Shown here in pieces: positions 8,707 to 16,355 of a stretch of 64,000 nucleotides of DNA. Source of the DNA: Piscinibacter sp. HJYY11. Lineage in GTDB: Bacteria > Pseudomonadota > Gammaproteobacteria > Burkholderiales > Burkholderiaceae_C. The stretch covers positions 2,964,746-3,028,745 of the forward strand of contig NZ_JAERQZ010000001.1 in assembly GCF_016735515.1 (NCBI RefSeq). The letters run 5' to 3'. Numbering within the stretch: position 1 is the stretch's first letter; each line of letters opens with the position of its first letter. Both the position numbers and the translations under genes were made by a program. The notes beneath the pieces were generated by a model. It was not told where the DNA came from and ran no database searches. It was given only the letters and a program-made list of their open reading frames with translations.

Positions 8707-9645
8707 TCACAGGCCCAGCAGCGCGCGGGCGCGCACCAGTTCGCCGCCGGTGAAGGTGCTGGCGAGTTCGCGGCTCTGGGCCTCGCGCTTCTGCTCGGCC
8801 GACAGCTCCGGCGCGGCGGCGATCTTCTGCAGGCTTGCACGGGCCGCCTCGAGGCGGCGCTCCCAATCGGCCCAGGCCTGGTCTTCGGCGCGCAGGCGCT
8901 CGGCGGCGTCGGCCCCGAGTTGTTGCACACGCTGGGCGTGCAGCTGGTCGGTGTTGGCATGGGGGCTGGCGACGAGCAGCGCGCTGGGATCGGCCTCGAT
9001 GCGGCCTTGCTGGCGTTGCTCGATGTGTTGTGCGAACGCGGCTTCTTCGTCGGCGTAGAAGGCCTGCGCCCAGTCGCGGCCCAGCAGCTGCTGGCGCACC
9101 TGGCTGCGCTCGGCGAGTGCGGCGGCCCAGGTGCTGGGGTCGGCCACGTTGGGCGCGTGGCGGAAGCGGTGCTGCTGCAAGGCGATGTAGCGGTCCCACA
9201 CGGCGAGCACCTGCCGTGCGGCGGCAGCACTTTTTTGTGCGGTCACCTCCTGCTCGATCCAGTGGCGCAGTTGCGCAGGGTCGGCTTCGCCGAGCGAGGT
9301 GAGCAGGTAGTCGAAACGTTGGCGCAGCGTTCGGCTCGGCTGCAGTTGCCCCTCGACCCAGCGACCCCAGTCACCGTCGAGCTCCGACTCGCGCAGCGAG
9401 CCGCGCTCGAGCACGGTCTGCACATGCGCGCGCGCGGCATCGGCGGCACGTGCCGCATCGGCGTTGTGCTGCACGGACGGCAGCGGCTCGCCGCGTGCGT
9501 AGGGGCTGAAGTTCCAATCGGTGAAGACCGGCGCAGTGGCTTGTGGCCCCCGGCCGTCTTCGGATGTGAGCCACCCGTAGGCGCCCCACACCAGTGCGAG
9601 TGCGAGCGGCACCGCGCCATACCGCCAGCGGTGCCGCGCGAGCAT
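8707..9645 (-). CDS. lifO: lipase-specific foldase, membrane-anchored form
   Basis: This 312-residue Lif-family foldase has the more canonical layout. An N-terminal membrane anchor (about residues 8-26) precedes an Ala-rich variable segment. The first mini-domain carries the signature Arg108-Gln-Arg-FDYLLTS (F111, D112, Y113), and a long charged helical region follows. It faces the periplasm and folds the adjoining lipase. The ATG at 9645 overlaps the lipase stop by one base (TGATG); a GTG three bases earlier is possible. It is clearly related to, but longer than, the foldase at 5587-6264. Confidence 0.88.
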   Translation of the reverse strand: MLARHRWRYGAVPLALALVWGAYGWLTSEDGRGPQATAPVFTDWNFSPYARGEPLPSVQHNADAARAADAARAHVQTVLERGSLRESELDGDWGRWVEGQLQPSRTLRQRFDYLLTSLGEADPAQLRHWIEQEVTAQKSAAAARQVLAVWDRYIALQQHRFRHAPNVADPSTWAAALAERSQVRQQLLGRDWAQAFYADEEAAFAQHIEQRQQGRIEADPSALLVASPHANTDQLHAQRVQQLGADAAERLRAEDQAWADWERRLEAARASLQKIAAAPELSAEQKREAQSRELASTFTGGELVRARALLGL

Positions 9646-10589
9646 CACAGGCCTGCCGACTTGATGCGATTGGCCTGCGCGCGGTAGAACGCGACCGGGT
9701 CCTGCGAGAACAGGCCCCGCAGGCCGAAGGCCTGGTTCACTTCATCGAGGTGGTTCCACGCGTAGTTGTCTTTCAGCACGGTGCCCCAGTGGCTGGAGCA
9801 CTGGCTCACGAGACCGTCGTTCTGCTCGAAGCCGAAGACCACGCTGCTGGCCACCAGCAGGGCATCGCTCACGTCGAGCACGTTGGTCGCGACGCTCGTG
9901 CCGCCCACCGACCAGTAGCGGATGCCGTTCACCGAGGCCGGGCCCTGGCCGCACGACGTGGTGGGCTTGCCTTGGGGGAAGCGGTTGTTGAAGTTGGCGG
10001 CACCGCGCGTGCTGAGCGACTTGAGTGAGCCCAGCGAATCCTGCGGCAGGTTGGGCGAGCCGGAGAGGAAGGCGATGGTGGCGGCGAGGCCGTTGGCGAT
10101 CGTGGCGGCGAAGCCGGTGGTGCCGGTCCACGAGGTCACGGTCTCGATCGCATCGGCGACCTTGCTGCCGGCGTGCGGCGAGCCGACCGTCGTCACCGAG
10201 GCCACCAGGTCGGGCGCGACGGCGGCGACGTAACGCGCGGTCGGGCCGCCATGGCTGTGGCCGATGAGGTTGAACTTCTGGTGGCCGTACGCGGCCTTGA
10301 GCGAGCGCAGGTGACGCAGCAGCTGTTCGCCACGGGCTTCAGACGTTTCCGCGCCCGACACGCTCGGCGTGTAGACGGTCGCACCACCGCTGCGCAGCGC
10401 GTTGACGATGCCGTACCAGTAGCTCACCGGCCCGATGGCATCGAAGCCGAAGGCACCGTGCACGAGCACGACGGGGTAGCGGGTCTGGGTGTAGGTGTCG
10501 GCGACGGCATGCGTCGTGGCACCGAAGGAAAGGCCTGCAGCGAGCGCGGCACTGCACAGGCCGCGCATCAGGCGATGGCGAAGGGTCAT
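9645..10589 (-). CDS. secreted triacylglycerol lipase, family I (second copy)
   Basis: This 314-residue lipase is a close paralogue of the one at 6267-7205. Ser112 in GHSHGG, Asp258 in QNDGLV and His267 in CSSHWG form the triad. Cys213 and Cys264 are placed for the conserved disulfide. A signal peptide runs to about residue 30 (THAVA). Start ATG 10589 is preceded by CAGGAGACAAC, a good ribosome site. It is the first gene of the possible long minus-strand unit that ends at 1343, so a promoter should lie just upstream, next to the inverted-repeat region. Confidence 0.92.
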   Translation of the reverse strand: MTLRHRLMRGLCSAALAAGLSFGATTHAVADTYTQTRYPVVLVHGAFGFDAIGPVSYWYGIVNALRSGGATVYTPSVSGAETSEARGEQLLRHLRSLKAAYGHQKFNLIGHSHGGPTARYVAAVAPDLVASVTTVGSPHAGSKVADAIETVTSWTGTTGFAATIANGLAATIAFLSGSPNLPQDSLGSLKSLSTRGAANFNNRFPQGKPTTSCGQGPASVNGIRYWSVGGTSVATNVLDVSDALLVASSVVFGFEQNDGLVSQCSSHWGTVLKDNYAWNHLDEVNQAFGLRGLFSQDPVAFYRAQANRIKSAGL

Positions 10590-10790
10590 GTTGTCTCCTG
10601 CTTGTGGGTGAGATGCGCCGACGCCCTCCAGGCGAATGACGATCACCGCTCGGCCACTGACGGGCCGATACGTTGATGCAGGAAATTCTTGAACCGACGC
10701 GCGGTTGGCGTAAGTGGCAATCCGCGCCATTCGCTGGCGTGTCGTGCCAGGGGGGGAGGGAGTTTCCCTTGCTTGGTTTGGTCGGAGCGA
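10590..10790. other. non-coding gap upstream of lipase 2
   Basis: This is the first part of the 540-base gap between the lipase 2 start and the end of glcB. Short open frames here have no ribosome site or recognisable product. It should contain the lipase promoter, but I could not place a convincing -35/-10 pair. Two repeat elements and a terminator fill the rest of the gap. Confidence 0.5.
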
Positions 10791-10903
10791 CGCCAAGGGG
10801 CTGGGGTGAACAAATCCCTACGTGTCCCCCGCCCGTTCACCACTCCCGTGGTGAACGGGCTCCTCCTTTACCTCCGGGATTTGCTCACCCCAGCCCCTTG
10901 GCG
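10791..10903. repeat. nested inverted repeat, copy 1 (113 bp)
   Basis: Outer arms of 28 bases (10791-10818 and 10876-10903) pair with one mismatch. Inside them is a perfect 13-bp hairpin (10831-10843 and 10848-10860) with loop TCCC. The spacers between hairpin and outer arms are not complementary and give the element a direction. Read on the minus strand it carries GGTAAAGGA on one side and GGGACACG on the other, both shared with copy 2. It encodes nothing convincing. The form suggests a REP- or MITE-like mobile element. Confidence 0.8.
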
Positions 10904-10949
10904 CGAGAGGCCGTGCCCCGCTAGAAAACGTGGCAGAGCAGTGCGTCTC

Positions 10950-11061
10950 GCGAGGAGGGCTTGGGGATGCGGATTCCGTAGGTAAAGGAAGGAATTGATG
11001 AACGCGGGAGCGTTCATCAAGGAGGGACACGGAGGAATCCGCATCCCCAAGCCCTCCTCGC
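10950..11061. repeat. nested inverted repeat, copy 2 (112 bp)
   Basis: Outer arms of 28 bases (10950-10977 and 11034-11061) are perfectly complementary. A perfect 11-bp hairpin (10995-11005 and 11010-11020) with loop GGGA sits inside. The spacers carry GGTAAAGGA and GGGACACG in the same relative places as copy 1, but on the opposite strand. The outer-arm sequences of the two copies differ although arm length is the same, so each pair of arms has kept its complementarity independently. Confidence 0.8.
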
Positions 11062-11074
11062 CGCTCCGAATGAC

Positions 11075-11105
11075 AAAAAGAAAAACGGCGCCCCAAGGGA
11101 CGCCG
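11075..11105 (-). terminator. rho-independent terminator of glcB
   Basis: A stem of eight pairs (11086-11105, one G-T pair) with a four-base loop is followed on the minus strand by TTTTTCTTTTTG. It lies 25 bases past the malate synthase stop. Confidence 0.85.
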
Positions 11106-11129
11106 CTTTCAATCGAAGAGAAAGAACGC

Positions 11130-13328
11130 TCAGCGAGTAGCTGCTTTCAACTTCAAGCGCCATGCATGCAGCAGCGGCTCCGTGTAGCCACTCGGCTGTT
11201 CCTTGCCCTTGAAGACGAGGTCGAGCGCGGCCTGGTACGCCATCGAGGTCTTCGCGTTGCCTGCGAGCTTCTTGTAGAGCGGGTCGCCGGCGTTCTGCTT
11301 GTCGACCACTGCCGCCATGCGCTCGAAGGTCTCGCGCACCTGCTTCTCGGTCACGACCTTGTGCTCCAGCCAGTTGGCGATGTGCTGGCTGCTGATGCGC
11401 AGCGTGGCGCGGTCTTCCATCAGGCCGACGTTGTGGATGTCGGGCACCTTGGAGCAGCCCACGCCCTGGTCGATCCAGCGCACCACGTAGCCGAGGATGC
11501 CCTGCACGTTGTTGTCGAGTTCCTGCTGGCGCTCGGCGGCAGACCAGTTGGCCTCCTTCACCACCGGCACCTGCAGCAGGCCCTTGAGCAGCTCGTCGCG
11601 CATCTCGTCGGCGTCGGTCTTCTCCAGTTGCTTCTGCACGTCGCTCACCTTCACTTGGTGATAGTGCAGCGCGTGCAGCGTGGCGGCGGTCGGGCTCGGC
11701 ACCCAGGCGGTGTTGGCGCCAGCCTTGGGGTGAACGATCTTCTGCTCGAGCATGGCGGCCATCAGGTCGGGCATGGCCCACATGCCCTTGCCGATCTGCG
11801 CGCGGCCACGCAGGCCCATGCCGAGGCCGACGAGCACGTTGCTCTTCTCGTAGGCCTGGATCCAGGCGCTGGTCTTCATGTCGCCCTTGCGCATCATCGG
11901 GCCGGCCAGCATGGCGGTGTGCATCTCGTCGCCGGTGCGGTCGAGGAAGCCGGTGTTGATGAAGGCGACGCGCGACGCAGCGGCGGCGATGCAGGCCTTG
12001 AGGTTGACGCTGGTGCGGCGCTCCTCGTCCATGATGCCGAGCTTCACGGTGCTGTCGGGCAGACCGAGCAGTTCTTCCACGCGCGAGAAGAGCTCGGCGG
12101 CGAAGCCCACTTCGGCCGGGCCGTGCATCTTCGGCTTCACGATGTAGACGCTGCCGGTGCGCGAGTTGCGGATCTTCTTGTTGCCGGTGCGCTTGAGGTC
12201 GTGCAGCGCGATCGTGGTCGTGATGACGGCGTCCATGATGCCTTCTGGGATTTCCTTCCCGTCACCGTAGAGGATCGCCGGGTTGGTCATCAGGTGGCCC
12301 ACGTTGCGCACGAAGAGCAGCGAGCGGCCATGCAGCACGACCTCGCCCTTGCCCTTGGGCGCGGTGTACACGCGGTCTTCGTTGAGGCCGCGGGTGAAGG
12401 TCTTGCCACCCTTGCTCACCTCTTCGGTCAGCGTGCCCTTCAGGATGCCGAGCCAGTTGGTGTAGGCGAGCAGCTTGTCTTCGGCGTCGACGGCGGCGAC
12501 CGAGTCTTCGAGGTCGAGGATGGTCGAGAGCGCGGCTTCGAGCACCAGGTCGCTCACGCCGGCCGGATCGGTCTTGCCGATCGGGGTGTTGCGGTCGATG
12601 CGGATGTCGATGTGCAGGCCGTTGTGCTGCAGCAGCACCGATGAGGGCGACTTCGCGTCACCTTGATAGCCGACGAACTGGTCCTTCTCTTCGAGGCCGG
12701 TGGTCTTGCCGTTCTTGAGCGTGACGACGAGCTTGCCGTCTTCCACGGCGTAGCCCACGGAGTCGATGTGCGAGCCCTTCTTCAGCGGCGCGGTGCGGTC
12801 GAGCACATGGCGCGCGTACTCGATGACCTTGGCGCCACGCACCGGGTTGTAGGCGCCAGCGCGCTCGGCGCCGCCCTTCTCGCTGATGGCATCGGTGCCG
12901 TACAGCGCGTCGTACAGCGAGCCCCAGCGGGCGTTGGCAGCGTTGAGGGCATAACGCGCATTCAGGATGGGCACCACCAGCTGCGGGCCGGCCTGGACGG
13001 CGAGCTCGGCGTCGACGTTCTTCGTCGTGGCCTTGGCCTTCTTGGGCGGGGGCACGAGGTAGCCGATCTTCTCGAGGTGGGCGCGGTAGGCCTTCATGTC
13101 GGTGATCGGGCCGGGGTTGGCGGTGTGCCACTTGTCCATTTCCGACTGCAGGCGGTCGCGCTCGGCGAGCAGCGCGATGTTCTTCGGCGCAAGGTCGCGC
13201 ACGATGGCATCGAAGCCCTTCCAGAAGTCGGCCGCGGCGACGCCCGTGCCGGGCAGCACCTGGGTTTCGATGAAGCGGTGCAGTGCGGAATCGACCTGCA
13301 GGCCGTGGACGGTGGTGCGTGCGGACAT
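11130..13328 (-). CDS. glcB: malate synthase G
   Basis: This 732-residue enzyme condenses glyoxylate with acetyl-CoA to malate in the cytoplasm, completing the glyoxylate shunt or glycolate use. Length and sequence fit the monomeric G isoform. Characteristic stretches include [29 protein letters not shown] and [18 protein letters not shown]. The ATG at 13328 follows AAGGAGAGGGCACA. It is transcribed alone, has its own terminator, and is divergent from a LysR gene 128 bases away, which is the obvious candidate regulator. No isocitrate lyase gene (aceA) is in the window. Confidence 0.96.
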   Translation of the reverse strand: MSARTTVHGLQVDSALHRFIETQVLPGTGVAAADFWKGFDAIVRDLAPKNIALLAERDRLQSEMDKWHTANPGPITDMKAYRAHLEKIGYLVPPPKKAKATTKNVDAELAVQAGPQLVVPILNARYALNAANARWGSLYDALYGTDAISEKGGAERAGAYNPVRGAKVIEYARHVLDRTAPLKKGSHIDSVGYAVEDGKLVVTLKNGKTTGLEEKDQFVGYQGDAKSPSSVLLQHNGLHIDIRIDRNTPIGKTDPAGVSDLVLEAALSTILDLEDSVAAVDAEDKLLAYTNWLGILKGTLTEEVSKGGKTFTRGLNEDRVYTAPKGKGEVVLHGRSLLFVRNVGHLMTNPAILYGDGKEIPEGIMDAVITTTIALHDLKRTGNKKIRNSRTGSVYIVKPKMHGPAEVGFAAELFSRVEELLGLPDSTVKLGIMDEERRTSVNLKACIAAAASRVAFINTGFLDRTGDEMHTAMLAGPMMRKGDMKTSAWIQAYEKSNVLVGLGMGLRGRAQIGKGMWAMPDLMAAMLEQKIVHPKAGANTAWVPSPTAATLHALHYHQVKVSDVQKQLEKTDADEMRDELLKGLLQVPVVKEANWSAAERQQELDNNVQGILGYVVRWIDQGVGCSKVPDIHNVGLMEDRATLRISSQHIANWLEHKVVTEKQVRETFERMAAVVDKQNAGDPLYKKLAGNAKTSMAYQAALDLVFKGKEQPSGYTEPLLHAWRLKLKAATR

Positions 13329-13456
13329 GTGCCCTCTCCTTTTATGTGCAGTGCAAAAAAGACGAAAGAGCGCAATCTATTCGATCTCGCCAGAGAGAGT
13401 AAGTAGCGCACAAGTTCGGGATTCATGACTTGGAAGGAGGTAATCTCCGGCCTCCC

Positions 13457-14374
13457 ATGGACAAGCTCAAGCAACTCGAATCCTTCGTCGCCGTGGCCGC
13501 CAAGGGCAGCCTCACCGCGGCGGCCGCGGCCGAAGGCATCGCCCCGGCGGTGGTGGGCCGGCGCATCGATGCACTGGAGGAACGGCTCGGCGTGAAGCTT
13601 CTGGTGCGCACCACCCGGCGCATCACGCTGACCCACGAAGGCAGCGCCTTCCTCGAAGACTGCCAGCGCCTGCTGGCCGATCTGGCCACGGCCGAGGCAA
13701 GCGTCAGCGCGGGTGGCGTGAAAGCCAGTGGCTACTTACGCATCACTGCGCCGGCCGGTTTCGGCCGCCGCCACGTGGCCCCGCTGGTGCCCGGCTTCGT
13801 GGCCCAGCACCCGGATGTGAACGTCTCCCTGAACCTGTCGGACCGCGTGGTCGACATCGTCAACGAGGGCTACGACTGCGCCGTGCGCGTGGGCGACCTG
13901 CCGGAAAGCAGCCTCGTCAGCGTGCGGCTGGCCGACAACCGGAGGCTCTGCGTCGCGTCACCGAAGTACCTGGCCCGCGCCGGCACGCCCCAGCACCCGA
14001 ACGACCTGGCTCACCACGACTGCCTGACCCTGAGCACCGAGGCCAGCCAGACCCGCGGCTGGGCCTTCACGCTCGACGGCGAGGTCGACCACCTGCGCCT
14101 GACCGGCAGCCTCTCGTGCAACGACGGCCAGGTGCTGCACGACTGGTGCCTCGCCGGCCTGGGCCTCGCGTGGCGCTCGACCTGGGAAGTGGAAAGCCAC
14201 CTCGCGAGCGGCGATCTCGTCAGCGTGCTCGACGACTACGCCGCGCCGCCCAACGGCATCTACGCCGTCTTCGCGCAACGCAAGCACCTGCCGCTGCGCG
14301 TGCGCCTCTGGGTCGACCACCTCAAGCAGACGTATGGCGACGCGGCCTACTGGAAGGCGGCGACGGCGCCATGA
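13457..14374 (+). CDS. LysR-family transcriptional regulator
   Basis: This 305-residue regulator has the N-terminal winged helix-turn-helix (residues ~1-60, LESFVAVAAKGSLTAAAAAEG) and a C-terminal substrate-binding-like effector domain (from about residue 90). The opening MDKLKQLESFVAVA is typical of the large LysR subgroup related to AaeR and DmlR. It is divergent from glcB, so it may control malate synthase in response to a carbon-source signal; that is inferred from position. The start is ATG 13457. The nearest AAGGAGG lies about 16 bases upstream, which is long, and a TTG at 13430 precedes that site and is unlikely. Confidence 0.9.
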   Translation: MDKLKQLESFVAVAAKGSLTAAAAAEGIAPAVVGRRIDALEERLGVKLLVRTTRRITLTHEGSAFLEDCQRLLADLATAEASVSAGGVKASGYLRITAPAGFGRRHVAPLVPGFVAQHPDVNVSLNLSDRVVDIVNEGYDCAVRVGDLPESSLVSVRLADNRRLCVASPKYLARAGTPQHPNDLAHHDCLTLSTEASQTRGWAFTLDGEVDHLRLTGSLSCNDGQVLHDWCLAGLGLAWRSTWEVESHLASGDLVSVLDDYAAPPNGIYAVFAQRKHLPLRVRLWVDHLKQTYGDAAYWKAATAP

Positions 14375-14400
14375 AAAACGCCCGGTGGAACCGGGCGTTT
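14374..14400. terminator. bidirectional terminator between the LysR and psiF-like genes
   Basis: CGCCCGGT and ACCGGGCG form an 8-bp stem with loop GGA, flanked by an A run on the left and a short T run on the right. It sits between two convergent genes and can serve both. Confidence 0.85.
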
Positions 14401-14417
14401 GACCAGAGGCTGTCGAC

Positions 14418-14717
14418 TTACTTCGAGAGGCACTCTTTCATGAAGGCCTGGCGCTCGCCAGTGGGCTTGCCCGTCTTCTTGAAGTCGGCGCTGCAGGTCT
14501 TCATCTTGTTCTGCTGCGCGGTCTTGCCGTCGCTGTCTTTCTTGAGGCACTCGGACATGAAGGCCTTGCGCTCGTCGCCCTTCTTGTCGCCGGCTTCCTT
14601 GTTGCACGTCGTCATCTTGCTCTGCTGCGCCGTGGGCTTCTTGGCGTCATCGGCTGCGTGAGCAGAGGTGGCGAGGCCGGCCAGGGCCAGGGCGATCGCG
14701 CTGAGAAGTGTCTTCAT
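14418..14717 (-). CDS. psiF: PsiF-repeat family small exported protein
   Basis: This 99-residue protein has a signal peptide (residues 1-21, ending SAHA). Two to three copies of a Cys-containing PsiF-type repeat follow, built around KMxTC ... DERKAFMSECLKK and later GERQAFMKECLSK. The family is named for an E. coli phosphate-starvation-inducible gene, but its function is not known. Each repeat carries two Cys residues that could form disulfides in the periplasm. The ATG at 14717 follows GGAAGGACC. A longer open frame upstream would place residues ahead of the signal peptide and is rejected. Confidence 0.85.
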   Translation of the reverse strand: MKTLLSAIALALAGLATSAHAADDAKKPTAQQSKMTTCNKEAGDKKGDERKAFMSECLKKDSDGKTAQQNKMKTCSADFKKTGKPTGERQAFMKECLSK

Positions 14718-14834
14718 GGTGTGGTCCTTCCCGGAGGGGTGTTTGACGAGGGGTTCGCCGGGTCGGATTGAAGCACTGCCCCTTGCGCCCAGCAATGGCT
14801 ACAACGCAACAACGCGTCGTGGGGCTGACGCAGA

Positions 14835-16223
14835 TCAGAGAATGCGCCGCGGGTGCGCGAGCGCTTCGTGCGCGACATGCAGGCGGCGCACCAACACGCG
14901 GATGAAGGCTTCGTCGAACAGGTGCCGGCAGTTCGGGCTGACCTGCGCCAATGTCTCCGGTGTGAACGAGATGGTGGTCGCCGGGTCGGTGACGATCACG
15001 TTGGTGCTGTGCTTGCGCAGCTCCGGGCTGGGCGCGAGGTAGGCCATCTCGCCCACCGAGGTGCCCGAGCCGAGTTGCGCGACCTTCTCGCCATCGCGGT
15101 ACACCTCCACCTCGCCCTGGGCAATGATGTGGAAGGTGTTGCCTTCTTCGCCCTTGCTGTAGAGCGCGTGGCCGAAGGGGAAGCGCTGCCACTTCGCGCG
15201 GTGCACCACTTCCCAGAGTTCGACGTCGCCGAAGTTGGAGAAGAAGTCGAGGCTGCGCAAGAGGTTGAATCGCTCGGAGTCGAGCACGCCCTGCAGGTGG
15301 CCGCGCGGCACCTGCTGCGTGGTGATCAGGCTGGACAGAGCCTGGGCGAAATCGTCCCAGCTCGCATAGCGGTCCTCGGGGCGCTTGGCCACGGCCGACA
15401 GGATCACGCTGTCGACGCCAGCCCCCACGCCCGAGCGCAGGCTGCTCAGCAGCGTGGGCTCGGCGCTGTAGATCTGGTTCATCATGGCCGACTGCGAGGT
15501 CGAGTCGAAGAGCGGCCGGCCGGCGATCAGGTGGTAGAGCACCGCGCCGAGCGAATACATGTCGGCGCGGCAGTCGAGCTGGTTGCCGTCGAGCTGCTCG
15601 GGCGACATGTACGCCAGCGACCCCACGCGGTAGACCTGCGTCGTCTCGCTCGCCATGTTGAGCGCGCTGCCGAAGTCACTGATCTTCACGTCGGTGATGT
15701 GGCCGTTGTTGATGACGGCCAAGAGGTTGGCCGGCTTCACGTCGCGGTGGATCAGGCCCTGGCGGTACACGTAGCCGAGCGCCATCGCGCACTTGAAGCC
15801 GATTTCGACGATGAGCTCGAGCGGCAGCAGCTGGTCGGCGCGGCAGTAGGGGCGCAGCGTCGTGCCGTTGACGTACTCCATCACGAGGTACGAGTCGGCC
15901 GGGTCGACGACCGCGTCGTAGATCTGCACGACGTTCGGGTGCTTGAGGCGGCCGACGAGGGCGGCCTCGGCGGCAAAGAAGCGCTCGAAGTAGCGGCCGT
16001 CAGTCGGGTCGTTGGTCGCACCGGCGCGCACGCGCTTGATGGCGACGTCGCGCTGGTGGAAGTCGTCACGCGCGAGGAAGACTTCGCTGGTGGCGCCTTC
16101 GCCGAGCCGGCGCAAGACCGGGTACTTGCCGATCTGCGTTGGCAAGGGCAGGCCGGCAAACCCGCTGGGGGTGACGGAGACCGGCGTGAACGAGGGCGAG
16201 AACGAGGACATGCGAACTGACAT
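14835..16223 (-). CDS. Ser/Thr protein kinase with C-terminal cyclic-nucleotide-binding domain
   Basis: This 462-residue protein joins a eukaryotic-type kinase (residues ~33-300) to a cNMP-binding-like domain (~325-440). The kinase is complete: Gly-rich loop LGEGATSEVF (40-49), Lys63, HRDVKPANLL with Asp161, DFGSA with Asp183 and MSPEQ (206-210). The second domain has the beta-roll pattern and a GEMAYLAPSP loop where classic cAMP binders have a phosphate-binding GE...R, so ligand binding is uncertain. No membrane segment is visible. It is divergent from argS. The start is ATG 16223, with ATG 16211 as alternative; neither has a strong ribosome site. Targets are unknown and no partner phosphatase is nearby. 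Confidence 0.88.
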   Translation of the reverse strand: MSVRMSSFSPSFTPVSVTPSGFAGLPLPTQIGKYPVLRRLGEGATSEVFLARDDFHQRDVAIKRVRAGATNDPTDGRYFERFFAAEAALVGRLKHPNVVQIYDAVVDPADSYLVMEYVNGTTLRPYCRADQLLPLELIVEIGFKCAMALGYVYRQGLIHRDVKPANLLAVINNGHITDVKISDFGSALNMASETTQVYRVGSLAYMSPEQLDGNQLDCRADMYSLGAVLYHLIAGRPLFDSTSQSAMMNQIYSAEPTLLSSLRSGVGAGVDSVILSAVAKRPEDRYASWDDFAQALSSLITTQQVPRGHLQGVLDSERFNLLRSLDFFSNFGDVELWEVVHRAKWQRFPFGHALYSKGEEGNTFHIIAQGEVEVYRDGEKVAQLGSGTSVGEMAYLAPSPELRKHSTNVIVTDPATTISFTPETLAQVSPNCRHLFDEAFIRVLVRRLHVAHEALAHPRRIL

Positions 16224-16343
16224 CTTGGCACCGGCGCCAAGGCCCTGCTTGCCAAATTGAGCACAAAACGTCGTCCATTTCGCCGCAGCCCCAGACGCAT
16301 CGAGCGGGCTCTTGTGCAGTGCAAGACGAGGGGAGGCGCCACT

Positions 16344-16349
16344 TAGAAT
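16344..16349 (+). promoter_or_regulatory. candidate -10 box of argS (leaderless)
   Basis: TAGAAT ends six bases before the argS ATG, so transcription would start at or next to the A of the ATG. No Shine-Dalgarno is present. No good -35 is seen 17 bases upstream. Confidence 0.45.
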
Positions 16350-16355
16350 CCGCCG

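Noticed and set aside
10791..11061. CRISPR array
   Set aside because: The repeats are two inverted, nested palindromes and not several direct repeats with equal spacers; no cas genes are present.
10673..11096. Several 60-98 codon open frames in the glcB/lipase gap
   Set aside because: They are created by the inverted repeats, lack ribosome sites and give low-complexity products.
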